A DNA stretch of 64,000 nt from Agarophyton chilense (Eukaryota > Rhodophyta > Florideophyceae > Gracilariales > Gracilariaceae). Positions 10,612 through 21,707 of this stretch are shown in pieces. The notes beneath the pieces were generated by a model. That model had not been told where the DNA came from and made no database searches. It saw nothing but the letters and a program-made list of their open reading frames with translations. The first letter of the stretch is position 1, and every line of letters starts with the position of its first letter. The DNA lies in contig JARGXX010000100.1 of NCBI GenBank assembly GCA_030374765.1, positions 1,364,001 to 1,428,000 of the forward strand, given 5' to 3'. Made by a program: the position numbers and the translations under genes.

Positions 10612-12046
10612 CGGGGTTTCGGCCCGGGCGCGCACGCTTCGTCTCCATCAACGGCTTGCGTAGTACAAAGTGCGTTGTGGCTATACTTGGTGCGGTTCGC
10701 TCAGTGAAAGGCTCGCTCGGTCTGTAGACCAGTTTTGGCTTGGAGAGAGATTGTAGCCAAACAAGGTGTGTATAACGTTTTCTTGCTTTACTTTGCGCGC
10801 GCTTCACTTTTCTTTGCGAGGTGATACAGGCTATGAAGATGCAACGGGATCTGTGTTTTCTATGGAAACTATGGAATGAAGAAAAACTATGGAGTAGGAA
10901 ACAAGTTGAATTGAACACCGAACGTTTGACGTTCACGTTCATCAACAAGAGAGCTCTCATATTTTATAAATTGGGAATCTGCTGCGTTTCTCTCTTTGAC
11001 TATAGGAATAATGCTCTCTACTCTTGCAGCGGTGCTGGCTTCCGCAGGTTCTTGATCGCGCTTCTGGCCGATATCCTAAATTTACTGGACGCTTTGCACT
11101 TTGGGCCTACGACTCTTTCCTCGCAAGAATCACGGTTTTGGCTTACGTCTTTCTTGGATCGCCCACCCGGCTTCTACTTTCTTTTCTGTTTCGCCATCGA
11201 CACCAAGTCTCTACCGGTTTTGAGCCTCGGACGTAACGCTTTCTGCAGTTGCCCTCACGGAAATTGCGCTTAGAAAACGGCGTTGTCAGCCTTTTGCAAA
11301 TTTCGGCTTGCGCCCTCGCGCCTCCTTGATTCTCAACCACAAGCTGCATTGTCCGTTTTCTGGCTTGTTGCCGCTGCGCTCAATGATTGGCTGAAAACTC
11401 AAAAGGTGTAAGATACCTTTCAAGAGATCCATCAACTTAGATAATATCTCTTACGGCAGGGGCAGAAAAGTCACTTCTTTTTGTGATGACTTCATGAATT
11501 TGTGAGCTCCGCGATCTCCACGAGTAGTGGCAAGGAAGATTTGCTGGACGAGAGGTCGGAAGCCGCTGGGATTCTCATCCACAGGGGCGAAGATTGAACT
11601 ACTAAGAAGTGTCACACCTTTGGAGAAGAAAACACTTTCGAAGGATTCCTACAAAAAACAGGGTACCTGAGGCAGTCTGAAGTTTAACCTACCACAGTGT
11701 CTATTCGTTCTTGCTTAGGCACTCAAAGCAAAAAGAAGAGAACGGAACAATATCTCATTTTAAGAGAATAAGTACCTACCGACATCGGTTGTGGGAAGTT
11801 GCCTCAAGAGGTCGGATTGTCGTGGTGCGGGGTTAGCTGCTTAGTTGCGGGGACCCGTACTTCGTCGATCGCCTAGCTCCCGGGTCTGGGCTAGGGTCAC
11901 CTTAAGGTAACACACTCTCTCCCCCCGTAGAGGACGGGTGAAGAAGAAGAAGAAGAAGAAGGAGAAGTGCTTCACACGTTTACCAAAGAAGTTGCGGAAT
12001 CCTTTCCCGCCTAAGTAGGTCGATCCCCTATCCCCGCTCGTCAGAC
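10612..12046 (+). other. Long untranslated leader of Copia element
   Basis: About 1.4 kb separates the primer site from the gag ATG. Open frames here (for example 10821-11273) show no family. A gaa microsatellite lies at 11939-11966. A donor-like ggtgtaaga occurs near 11405 and an acceptor-like ctcgtcag lies just before the gag ATG (12038-12044), so the leader could be spliced; this is inference only. Confidence 0.5.
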
Positions 12047-13435
12047 ATGTCGGGTACACAAGAAAGCCTGCTTGGGAAACTCCCAAAGTTAAAGGTACCC
12101 ACCGACTACATCTTGTGGCGTCGTCGCCTTTTGGCTTTTCTCCGCCGTGACGACCCTTTCCTGACTGGTTTGGACCCTCGCCCCGAAGGGTTCAATCTCA
12201 ACAACCGCACGATGAGGTCTTGGTTCGAGAAGTCCGTCAAGGCCAAGAGCACCATCACATTGTGCCTTGGTGATTCAGCCCTTGCTCTTGTCCGCACCGT
12301 TGTCGACGATGACGACCAAACGGCGAAAAATTTGTGGGATGAACTCCAGCGGGTGTACACAACAACAAATACCCAAGCTGTTCAAAACATCCGCCACCGC
12401 TTGGACTCCCTTGTCTACAAAGAAAACGACTGGAACCAGCATGTGTCAAAGTTCTTGGGAATCGTTGGAGAGCTTGCAACCTTCGACGAAGAGCTTTCTG
12501 ACAAAGAAAAAGTTTCCAAACTCATCCGGAGTCTTCCCAACTCCTTTGCTCCATTAGCCATGATGTAAAACCTCACTGACGCTGGCTTTGACTCAATTGT
12601 AAACGCTGTGGAAGCGGAAGGTGCTCGTCGGAAGAACCCTCATAATCCTCAACACACACAGTCGGCAACACTATCGACACAGCCAAAGGCTAATACCGCA
12701 AACAAAGGTACGCGAGGCAACCGACGGAAAAGATCATCAATCACCAAGAACCGAAACGTGGATTGCTATTACTGCGGAAAGAAAGGTCACTTTGCAAGGG
12801 ACTGTTATAAACGCAAACGTGATCTTACAAATAAGCAGAGCAACAACGGTGGTAGTGAAAACCCGCATCAAAACAGAAGCGGGAACAGTTCTCACAATAG
12901 CGGTCAACAACGTAGCCAAGGTAATGGAAGCCGCCGCCAATCTAATTGGAAATCACGCTTTGCCCCAAGGGAAGGAGAGAAAGACCAGACACACAACTAC
13001 GGATCTTACGTGGTGCAGAGGCATAATGATCCTCCACCTTCACCTCCATTCAACTGTTCCATGGCCAATTTCAAGAGCAAAATAGCTCTACTCTCTCAAC
13101 ACAAAATCGACACCGCATACATTGATTCTGGGGCCACACACAATTTCTTCCACTCTAGAAAATCGTTCGTTCGATATGAGAAAATTCCTATCGAAACTGT
13201 ACAAGTCGCTTCTAGTACAGCACGGCTCGTAGGAAAAGGTCACATCTGGATTCCACTCAACGAAGGAAAAATTATTGAAGCATACCATGCTCCTTCCTTT
13301 CAGTCCAACATTCTCTCAGTGGGTACACTTAGTGTAGACTATATGGTGACATTCACATCTTCGTTGAGACCATTCAATGGCTGCTTCATCATGGATCCGA
13401 GACGAAACAACGAAGTAATCTGGGAACCGAGATAA
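12047..13435 (+). pseudogene. Copia gag and protease, interrupted by one TAA
   Basis: Gag starts at ATG 12047 (MSGTQESLLGKLPKL) with the usual Copia Gag pattern (a YILWRRRL-like start, then LWDELQRVY, then FLGIVGELATF). The TAA at 12566-12568 interrupts it after 173 codons, but the same frame continues at once (NLTDAGFDSIVNAVEAEG). The downstream part holds a CCHC zinc knuckle (CYYCGKKGHFARDC, about 12767-12808) for RNA packaging and an aspartic protease motif (YIDSGATHNFF, about 13118-13150). The frame ends at 13433-13435. The single stop looks like a point mutation, though recoding or a sequencing error cannot be excluded. Confidence 0.9.
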
Positions 13436-13452
13436 GCCACGGACTTTACGTA

Positions 13453-16194
13453 ATGAACCTCAAGGAAGAAGAACAGACACAAGCCATGGTGGTGGATGCC
13501 TTCAATAACAATCAAGATCTCGCTCGAGAATGGCACGCACGCACAGGCCACTTACATCCAGACCGCTACCAACAACTGGCCAAAACTCTTAAGTCCGTCC
13601 CTTTCTTCCCACGAAAAACCCTGGATACACTAAACTGTGTTCCTTGTATCACTGGAAAAATGAAACGACACCCGGTAACCAGGAGATCTCGATCTGTATC
13701 TACATTAAAGCCACTTGAATTAATCCACATGGATATCTCAGGGAAGGTTACTCCATCACTTTCGGGTGCAATCTATGCGCTGGCCATCTTGGATGATTGG
13801 ACCTCCAAGTCTGATGTTTACTTTCTAAAAGACAAGACTAGCACAACGGTTCTCAAACATCTGGATTGGTACAAGCGGAGATCAGAGTTAGAGTTGAACA
13901 ACTCTTGTCGCCTCAAGAATATTCGTCTGGACGGGGCAGGCGAACACAAGAGCACAGCGTTGGATAACTTTTGTTTCGATAACGGTATCAACATGGACTA
14001 CTCCCCCGCTTACGCCTTACAGAGCAACGGAGCGGCTGAAAGATTGATCCAAGAGCATTGGACGAGGACGCGCGTATTACTGTTCGCCAGCAAGCTTCCG
14101 TTTTCATTTTGGGCTGAAGCTATGAACCACGCAAACTGGCTCAGGAATCGTGCGCTTTCCTCACGCATACAAGGTCGGATACCAATGCTGGAGTGGGATC
14201 AAAATGTCAAAGTGGACTTCACAAATGTCCCCACCTTTGGACAACCTGGATACGCTTTCATATACCGCTCGAAGACGGCTGCGAATAAGAAGTTTCTTCC
14301 ACGCTCCGTATTCGCTCACTTCCTCGGAATGCAGAGTGATGTGACACTCCTTCGGATTTTCGTACCGGAAAAGATTTCGGTTATTACTTGTCGAACTTTG
14401 GACTTCAAGTTACTGAACTCTTCGCCTCTTCCAAGTCTTACTTCATTATTAGAAGGGATCTCGAGACAGCAAGAAATCGAGGAATCCACCACAACTCAAT
14501 ACAATGATGAGAGTCCAGATCTCGAGGAACACATGGTCACCGCGTTCACTGTAACATCGCACAACTTCCCGAACGTATGGGTCTCCAAGAAAACTGTAGA
14601 AGACCCCCATGTTCCAAGCAGTTTCAAAGATGCTTGCAAGGATCCTGGTTGGTGCGATGCAATCGACCGTGAAATGAACGCACTCACTCGACGAAACACT
14701 TGGGAACTAATTCCGCGAGAGCTCTGGATGAAACCAGTCCCCTACACCTGGGTATTCAAAGAAAAAATGCTAGATGGTATCGGTAAAAAGTTTCTGAAGA
14801 AGGCACGCTGTTGTCTACGGGGAGACAAACAGAAGCCCTTCGTAGACTTCGACCCGCATAAAAACTATGCTCCTGTCGCCTGTCATGAGTCTCTTCGGAT
14901 TCTCTTGGCCTTCGCCGCCGCCCACAACTTAATTCTGGAAGGAGCAGACATATCAAACGCATATCTCTATGGCAAGTTGGACATTCCCATCATCATGGAA
15001 CAACCAACAACTTCCACAGGTATTCAGGAAAAGCCAGGATACGTCTGCAAACTTCTAAATTCCTTATACGGAGCAGTGCAGGCAGGCATCATATGGGGTT
15101 CTCTCTTCTCGGAAACACTACTCTCTTGGAAGTTCGTCACATCTAACCTTGACACACGGATCTTTCTCTTCCAAGAAGACACCCGCTATCTTCTGCTCGC
15201 AGTTATTGTGGACGACTGCGCATTCGCAGCAAACGATGAAAGCCTGCTCAAACATTTCAAGAGCAAACTAGCCGCAACGTTCGACGTCAAACTCTATGGC
15301 GACTTAAAGTGCTTCATAGGTTGGAATGTTGAAAGATCAGTTTCTGGAATCAAAGTTATACAGTATGGGTACGCCGTGCAACTCTTGAAAAAGTTCAACA
15401 TGGAACACGCAAATGGCGTTGGTTCCCCTTTTCCCTCCTCTGCGGATTTTTCCTCTACCACTGCAAACGATGTTACTTTATCCACAACGAAACACGCAGA
15501 ATATAGGTCAGGAATTGGTGGTCTTTTGTACTTGGCTGTTTCAACTAGACCAGACCTTTCCTTTTGCGTCTCTGCCTTATCAAGGCACCTCCATAACCCA
15601 TCAGAGAGACATTATGCTCTACTGAAGAGATTATTTCGGTATGTGGCTGGGACCCTGGAATATGGTCTTCATTTTCCTTCCAACACACCCATAACTCCCT
15701 CTTCACTAATCGCGTATGCTGACGCCGATTGGGGTGGTTGTATTGAGACACGAAAATCTACTACTGGATATATAATCGTCGTCAACAACGCACCGATAAT
15801 GTGGAAATCGAAGCGACAAACAGTCATAGCCCTGTCTTCTACTGAAGCGGAATATGTCGCTCTTTCTACATGTGCAAAAGACATCTCCTGGATAAGGAAG
15901 TTGTTTTGGGAATTCGCACATCAGCGGCCATGGAGCGAAGATGTATGGTTCGAGGCAACCAAAGTTCTACTGGACAGCTCGGCCACTGTATCATTAACAA
16001 CGAACCCGAAGATTTCGGGAAGAAACAAACACATAGATATGAAAATGCATCATGTGCGAGACTTGAACCAAGAAGAGGTAATCAAGCTCGAACGCATACC
16101 CAGACTTTATCAAGTTGCAGATATCCTGACGAAAAGTGCGTCCCTCCGTGATTTGAGGAGGATGGTCAGTCTGATATCGTTGAACTCATTCTAA
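13453..16194 (+). CDS. Copia pol: integrase, reverse transcriptase, RNase H
   Basis: 913 residues from ATG 13453, but the frame is open further upstream and meaningful sequence (GTEISHGLYVM) begins near 13423, so it was once fused to protease. The integrase zinc domain has H-H-C-C spacing (WHARTGHLHPDRY ... CVPCITGK). The integrase core has aspartates in HMDISG and RLDGAGEHK and the glutamate in GAAERLIQEHW. RT carries FKEKMLDGIGKKFLKKARC, EGADISNAYLYGKLD, LNSLYGAVQAG and the active site AVIVDDCAFA, where Ile replaces the usual Tyr of YVDD. RNase H carries AYADADWGG, SSTEAEYVALS and KHIDMKMHHVRD. The frame is uninterrupted from integrase to the end. It relates to neighbouring gag-protease by a one-base offset. 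Confidence 0.95.
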   Translation: MNLKEEEQTQAMVVDAFNNNQDLAREWHARTGHLHPDRYQQLAKTLKSVPFFPRKTLDTLNCVPCITGKMKRHPVTRRSRSVSTLKPLELIHMDISGKVTPSLSGAIYALAILDDWTSKSDVYFLKDKTSTTVLKHLDWYKRRSELELNNSCRLKNIRLDGAGEHKSTALDNFCFDNGINMDYSPAYALQSNGAAERLIQEHWTRTRVLLFASKLPFSFWAEAMNHANWLRNRALSSRIQGRIPMLEWDQNVKVDFTNVPTFGQPGYAFIYRSKTAANKKFLPRSVFAHFLGMQSDVTLLRIFVPEKISVITCRTLDFKLLNSSPLPSLTSLLEGISRQQEIEESTTTQYNDESPDLEEHMVTAFTVTSHNFPNVWVSKKTVEDPHVPSSFKDACKDPGWCDAIDREMNALTRRNTWELIPRELWMKPVPYTWVFKEKMLDGIGKKFLKKARCCLRGDKQKPFVDFDPHKNYAPVACHESLRILLAFAAAHNLILEGADISNAYLYGKLDIPIIMEQPTTSTGIQEKPGYVCKLLNSLYGAVQAGIIWGSLFSETLLSWKFVTSNLDTRIFLFQEDTRYLLLAVIVDDCAFAANDESLLKHFKSKLAATFDVKLYGDLKCFIGWNVERSVSGIKVIQYGYAVQLLKKFNMEHANGVGSPFPSSADFSSTTANDVTLSTTKHAEYRSGIGGLLYLAVSTRPDLSFCVSALSRHLHNPSERHYALLKRLFRYVAGTLEYGLHFPSNTPITPSSLIAYADADWGGCIETRKSTTGYIIVVNNAPIMWKSKRQTVIALSSTEAEYVALSTCAKDISWIRKLFWEFAHQRPWSEDVWFEATKVLLDSSATVSLTTNPKISGRNKHIDMKMHHVRDLNQEEVIKLERIPRLYQVADILTKSASLRDLRRMVSLISLNSF

Positions 16195-16640
16195 GTTTGT
16201 TCACAGAAGTTGAGCGTCTTTTACTTACCCTTGTTTTTGTTTTGTTTTGTTTTTGTTCAGGTTTTGAAGATTTGATACTACTGTGTTTCCCTGCGTTCTT
16301 TTGTAATCAGTTCGTCACAATCCTTCTCCATTTTCCCGAACAAGACGTTTGTTTTTTTCCCCATAGGGTTTTACTTCGTCTACGGTTTTAGAAGTTTACT
16401 GGTGTGGCAATTTTCATGAATATGTATTGTTCTTTGTTATTTTCTGTTGTTTGTTTACTCAAACAATTAAGCGTGTGAAACTTGATTGCCACTAAACCTT
16501 AGTATGCTGAAAGACGGTACTAAGAAGAGACTTCTTGATGTGAAGATGTCTTGCCTCTTTAAGTTTGATGATGCGAGTTGATTATGGGAAATCCTCGCCG
16601 TAGTGTGCTGAAGTCTGTAGAGCTTCGCCTTGAGGGGTGG
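16195..16640 (+). other. 3' untranslated part of Copia element, ending in purine tract
   Basis: T-rich sequence follows the pol stop codon. The purine-rich gaggggtgg (16632-16640) directly abuts the 3' LTR and is the probable polypurine tract for plus-strand priming. Confidence 0.7.
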
Positions 16641-16828
16641 TGTTGACCGTTTGTGTCCTCACGCAAGGCGAAGCGAGTTTCCACAACATATGCCACGTGT
16701 GAGACACGCGAGCTCTGTCGCACAATGTGCACTGTCTAAATAAACTGGGCTGCGCCGGCGTCGAGGACACTCGACCGCCGGCGGCAACTTGCCTTAAAAG
16801 GCAACATGAAATCCTACTGTTATCAATA
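16641..16828 (+). repeat. 3' LTR of Copia element
   Basis: 188 bp, identical by eye to the 5' LTR, with AATAAA at 16739-16744. It is followed by the second gttta target copy. Confidence 0.95.
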
Positions 16829-16833
16829 GTTTA

Positions 16834-19800
16834 CAGTCCGTTTGGTTTTTATTCTTATTCCTGGTTACTTCAAGCCTACTGTAAGAGCCATATCCCTAAA
16901 AGTAGGAAGAGGACACAAGTAGAAGATATATTCTCTCGAGAGTACCAGCCCAGAATCGGGCACAAAAAAAACTCAAACGGAAACCACAAAAAAGGCGTTA
17001 TGATAAAATGGTTAGCATATGTGTTAGCAGACAGAACAAAAGATATAAACGTAAGATAAAATCAAATAAACTCTTATAATGCCAACAGCACAATTTAAAA
17101 GCTAAATGTATATATAGCAACGGTTTTACAACAAACTTTTTGCCAAAAACTCAATGACAAAACATTTTATAATACATTCAAAGCATTTTAGCTTCAAAAC
17201 ATTATATATCGCATATACACCACCAAAAATCAGTTTTGTTGTAATCAACACGTTCTATCGCGTTTTGAGGCTGTCGGCCGCAGTTACGCACATTTAATTA
17301 GCACTGACTTTGCAAAATGTTTTGCAGACGGCGAAGTTCTTAAAACACCTAATGGGATAGACAAAAGCGGAAAAACATTTGACGTTGACGAGTGATGCAC
17401 ATAATATGTCAGACGCGGGGACTCTCAAAAGTTTCAAGAAAAGGTGAATCGTCGTTATTGGAGGTTGCTTTCGTGTAGAAATTGACGACTCGCAATTACG
17501 AATAGGATTCTTTTACATTTGAATATTCAATGGTCGTTATCTTAGTCGTTGAGAATATATGCAAGACAGAAAAGAATCCATAGTCACCCCGAATACCATG
17601 AGAGAAGCGAATGTCAATTACTCTCAAACAAAAGCCTTAATGGCCGTAGAATGTGAGCCTCACGCCGTCTTCCGCAGTTTTTGTTACAACAGAAGGTGCT
17701 TTACAGTTAACCGACAGTTATATGTGCTCAAAAATAAACAACGTAATCGCAGACAAGAGCGACCCTAAATTCCTAGCATAGGAAAGAAAGACGAAAAGTC
17801 GACGGTAAAGAAATCACAAAATGTGCTTGGGGATAGTTTGAGAGCCTTAGGAAGGAAGAGTTCATTGGAGCCGACAAGAGTTGGCCGTAAATAGACAATT
17901 CGGAGGAAGGCTGACTCGAAAATTAGTACACAAAAAGCTAGTCTATAAAAGGTCTCACACGGCACAAAACGTTGCATCGGGTGCTGAATTTGTGGTTGTA
18001 AATTATTTTGTGTACAGCGCTATCTCTAAAGAATATGCTTTTAGTTGAGTGCAACTGTAAGGCGTTTTTGCGTCGCTTGCAACGGAATAGGAGGAAAGGT
18101 CGTCAGTATCTCTAGTTACGCCTCCCACGTATCACAACTGTACAGAAAGCGGGACGCGTTCTACTCGTGTGTTGTAAACGCCTCACATGTACGGTGCCAC
18201 AAACGCAGTGCGCTTTTTCTTCGCGCACATCTTTCGCCTGGTTGCGGTTTTTTTGTAGTACAGCAGGCCGGCGCCTCCAGTCTTTTACTGCCTTTTCTCT
18301 GTCCCTTTCTCTGTTCTGGTGACCTCCTCAGTGTACAACGACGGCGAAGAGAGCTATTCCAGATGTGCACCAATCCTGTCCCAGGTACATTCCCCAGCAG
18401 GGTGAATTGGAACAGCTTTTTCAAAAATTCCTCATACATAATTGAAAATTGCATATTAGGTACATTGCTGTATAGTAGTTTTAATTTTCGGTGACACTCT
18501 GCAAGGGTTGAGCGACATTATGCTCCTATTGATAGAAGGAATTGGATTTGATTTGTAATTTTTAGAAATATATGTTTACAGAACCAAAATCATCATTTGG
18601 CAACTTCTTGCTCTATACGGTCGACAAACCAATATGTTCAGCAATACTTTGATGAGAAAAGAATCTTAAGGGGGGTTGTTGGCGTTAAAAATTTGATGAA
18701 GAGCTTACTAAAAGCCACTTACAATAACTATGACTTTCAAAAGATGGAATTGTATAACAACAGCTCTCGGAGATCCATTTCCTTTTACTACACTACAATA
18801 ATACTGTTGCCTCGTAAAAAAAGATAGAAATAAAAATATGACGAAATTGTTCCAAATTACCCTTGTCTGGACGGGTACAACTGAACATACACACAAAGAA
18901 CAAGTTTGACTGTATAAAAATGAATTTGTTTTGAAAGGGATGGATATTTCGGTGGCCAATAGCAAGAAATGCAGTACTGACGGCAATGGTCGAGGCGTTT
19001 TACGGTTTCTAATTGGACAGAACCAGAGAGTTGAAACGTTTGGAGTTTCTTCGCTGCCCAAATGCTGGACACGTAGCGCTCACCATTAGTGTACAAGATA
19101 TCCGATCTTGAGTTAACCATCGGGACGACAAAACAGAAATTTTGCAGCTCCCTCAAACGTTGAGCGTGCCGAAAGGGCTGGCAGGGTGTTGCTCATTCAA
19201 CGGTGCGTCGCTTGAATCACCGTGGAAGAGAATGGCGCAGAAGCCGGGGCTGTAAAGACGCACGTGAAGGGTGACGAGCGGAATGATTGAAGATATGTAA
19301 CACAAGAACCGAGCGACGAGTGCCACATAAACAGTAAGACACCCGTCTATTGGACAATTAGACTGATTTGAGTCCACACTGTAAGCATTCGTGCTGAATT
19401 ATATATTTTTTGACTTGAAGCAGTAAAGACTCTGTTTCACATTTTCGAAAAGTTATCAGCTTGATGGGATTTGTACAAGGTGGAAGAATAGAACTAAAGC
19501 AACATGATGACATAAAACATAAGTATATTCAACAGGTAAGTGGTCAAAGTACTACGTTGGCATAGAGAATCTTTTGATGGGCGCAAAAACACACTGGATC
19601 AGGGCCACCCTCAAAAAGAATCAATTTCGAACAGTTGCTTACGGTGCTAGAGACAAGAGCTACAGAAGTGACGGAATGCTGAGCAGCACGAGAGCACTTC
19701 TACGGTGAACTGTAATGCAAATCTCGGCGGTCCCCTCTCTGTGCGCCAACGCGTTGTCATACTTTACGAGGAGGGGGGACGATGGAGAGGAACCAAGAAA

Positions 19801-20377
19801 CGGCCCGGCATCATCAAAAATAACCAAGTCAGTAGCAGGGATCGAAGCTACAGTCACTAGCTCAAATAAATCCACTTGTACTGTTCCTCGAGAATCTATT
19901 CGTAATTCACCGCCAGCCACTGGAAGAGAGTGCACTTGCTTCAACCACGCTGAAGATGTGTGCATTGATTGTGCATCTCAAACAAGTCTTTGATGCTCTG
20001 ATGCGGCAGGCGGGCGACAGCAAAGCCGTTCCCACGGCGCCGAGTTTTCATGCGAAACTGTCAGCCGAGCTACGCATCGCCACTTACCGACCGCAACTGC
20101 CAGCGCAGCACCAATTCACCTACCCCGCAAACACCTTGTCAAAGCACTTACTTCTCGAAAGACACCGAGGATGGTCTCGAGGCTGTCGTCAGCAGCCCGC
20201 TGTGTCTTTGGAAACGCAGATATTGCCACCTTTCCTCAAGAACATCACCGTCCCTTCCCCCGCCACGGTTGCATCGCTACGCGTCGCGCCCACCTTCTTT
20301 CTTGGTCGCCCGCCCGCGTGCCCCATTGCCGAAGTTCAAGTGCGCATCCCGCGCCTACCATCCGAAACCCATCCGCT
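16834..20377. other. 3.5-kb gene-poor region
   Basis: I find no supported gene. Noted items: a TATAAAAG at 17944-17951 on the plus strand with no convincing frame after it; an unstarted plus-strand frame of about 55 codons ending in ...KTPNGIDKSGKTFDVDE near 17395, which looks protein-like but matches nothing I know; AT-rich repeats at 17080-17240; and many short conflicting frames at 18000-20200. The last 300 bases are the GC-richer upstream region of the FkbM gene. Confidence 0.4.
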
Positions 20378-21445
20378 ATGTCCGGCGAGCTCCTTTCCAA
20401 GCCGCGCTCGTTCCGCTCCTTGCGCAATGCCATCAACCCGGTTATTGTATTGCTCCTCGCCATAATCGCGCTCCTCCTTCTTCTTCTCTTCCAACCGCCG
20501 CCATTCATCGTGGAGCGTTCCATTCAGGTGCCGCCCGATTCCTCAATTCAGCAAGAACAACCGCAGCCGCAACCGCCCTCCCTCGCCGAAGAGCCCAAGC
20601 CGGAGCACAAGCGCTCCAACGACCATACGCCATCGCTGGCGCACACCCGCAGCGATTGGCAGTACGGCGACGTCGCCGACGTGTGTAAGCCCATCTTCGA
20701 AAAGCTTGCGCACAATGGTTTCCTGTGCGGGATGCACGAACGCCCCGGCAGCTGCACCATACCGGACGACTGGCGCGACTACACGGCCCGCGGCGTGTGG
20801 ATGTTTTCTCAGTTTGCGCAGGACGTTTACGTGTTCGTTAAGCATTTTACACGCCTCAAGCGCCGCGGCGTGTATCTCGACATTGCGTCAAACCAGCCGA
20901 TCCGACTGTCCAATACATACTTTTTCGACCGCTGCCTCGGCTGGCGCGGCATTTGCGTCGAGGCCAATGAACAGTATTATGAACCGACCTTCCGCGAGCG
21001 CTCCTGTCAGCTGGTTCCGACGTGTGCCGGCAGCACGGAGGGAGAGGTCGTGCAGTTCAGGCTGCGCGGCGAGATCGGTGGCGTGGTGGGGGATTCGTAC
21101 AAATTTGGCAACTCTTCGAAGGGAAACATCGTAGAGAAGAGATGCACCACCGCCCAAACTGTGCTTGATCGCACAGCTATTTCTCACGTGGATTTCATGA
21201 GCTTGGATGTTGAGGGCCACGAACTGCAGGTTCTTAAAGGCATCGACTTTGAGCGCACTCGCATCGATATAATGACCATCGAGGTCACGCCGAGTTTTGA
21301 GGAGGTCAAAAAATTGCTCCTGGGCTTCGGTTACGAGAGGCACTTGGTGGGCGATGAGAGTGAAAAGTCATCCGTCGGGAAGACTTTCTTGGGGCTCGAT
21401 GCCATCTTCGTTCGGAAGGGTGTGCGTTTTGGACATCCCGAGTGA
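20378..21445 (+). CDS. FkbM-family methyltransferase, type II membrane protein
   Basis: 355 residues from ATG 20378. The frame is open to an ATG at 20171, but that would add 69 low-complexity residues in front of the membrane anchor. Residues 21-38 form a strong hydrophobic segment (VIVLLLAIIALLLLLLF) after a short basic N-terminus, the layout of a Golgi type II protein. A Pro/Gln-rich stem (45-95) follows. From about 145 the FkbM S-adenosylmethionine-dependent fold is seen: FAQDVYVFVKHF, the SAM-binding GVYLDIASNQP with LSNT, the strand GICVEANEQYY, and later HVDFMSLDVEGHELQVLKGID near the C-terminus. The family adds methyl groups to sugar hydroxyls and related targets. In a red alga a matrix polysaccharide is a reasonable but unproven substrate. 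Confidence 0.85.
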   Translation: MSGELLSKPRSFRSLRNAINPVIVLLLAIIALLLLLLFQPPPFIVERSIQVPPDSSIQQEQPQPQPPSLAEEPKPEHKRSNDHTPSLAHTRSDWQYGDVADVCKPIFEKLAHNGFLCGMHERPGSCTIPDDWRDYTARGVWMFSQFAQDVYVFVKHFTRLKRRGVYLDIASNQPIRLSNTYFFDRCLGWRGICVEANEQYYEPTFRERSCQLVPTCAGSTEGEVVQFRLRGEIGGVVGDSYKFGNSSKGNIVEKRCTTAQTVLDRTAISHVDFMSLDVEGHELQVLKGIDFERTRIDIMTIEVTPSFEEVKKLLLGFGYERHLVGDESEKSSVGKTFLGLDAIFVRKGVRFGHPE

Positions 21446-21707
21446 GATGAGTCATTGTGATACAAAAGGTAGCATTCTGAACAAACGCAACGCAGAAAGC
21501 GTTTAATCGCGCAACCGCTTTTACGCCTGCTCTTCTATCTCGGAGAAGTTTGGTCATTCTCGGTGAGCTGATCTCAGGAGAAAAGAGGAGACAACTCAAC
21601 TTGCAAAGCCTTTGCGGTTCATTCACGCATGTAGATGACTTGTCACGCTGAATATATGTATCTCTCCATGCCATTAGTTTCAAAACACAGTTTTATTTGT
21701 CTAAATA
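21446..21707. other. Downstream region of FkbM gene
   Basis: Short AT-rich stretch up to the Tc1-type element. It includes the TA (21706-21707) of the insertion site. No gene seen. Confidence 0.4.

Larger units (their letters stand above)
10411..16828 (+). mobile_element. Copia-type LTR retrotransposon, complete ends, interrupted coding region
   Basis: Two identical 188-bp direct repeats (10411-10598 and 16641-16828) bound a 6.4-kb element. The 5-bp sequence gttta flanks it on both sides (10406-10410 and 16829-16833), as expected for integrase-made target duplications. The order is LTR, primer-binding site, long leader, gag with zinc knuckle, protease, integrase, reverse transcriptase, RNase H, purine-rich tract, LTR, which is the Copia order. 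LTR identity implies recent insertion, yet gag has an in-frame TAA at 12566 and the protease-integrase junction is frameshifted near 13421. LTR ends are TGTTGA and TCAATA rather than TG...CA. Confidence 0.95.

Noticed and set aside
10403-10960. A 185-codon minus-strand frame over the Copia LTR
   Set aside because: It is antisense to the LTR and leader; a related frame recurs over the other LTR, which shows that it is a product of the repeat.
18045-18494. Frame of 149 codons after the TATAAAAG at 17944
   Set aside because: No family features, a better-supported start is lacking, and a minus-strand frame of similar size overlaps it.
19956-20688. 169- and 212-codon frames upstream of and overlapping the FkbM start
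   Set aside because: They lie in other phases than the FkbM gene and have compositions typical of GC-rich shadow frames.
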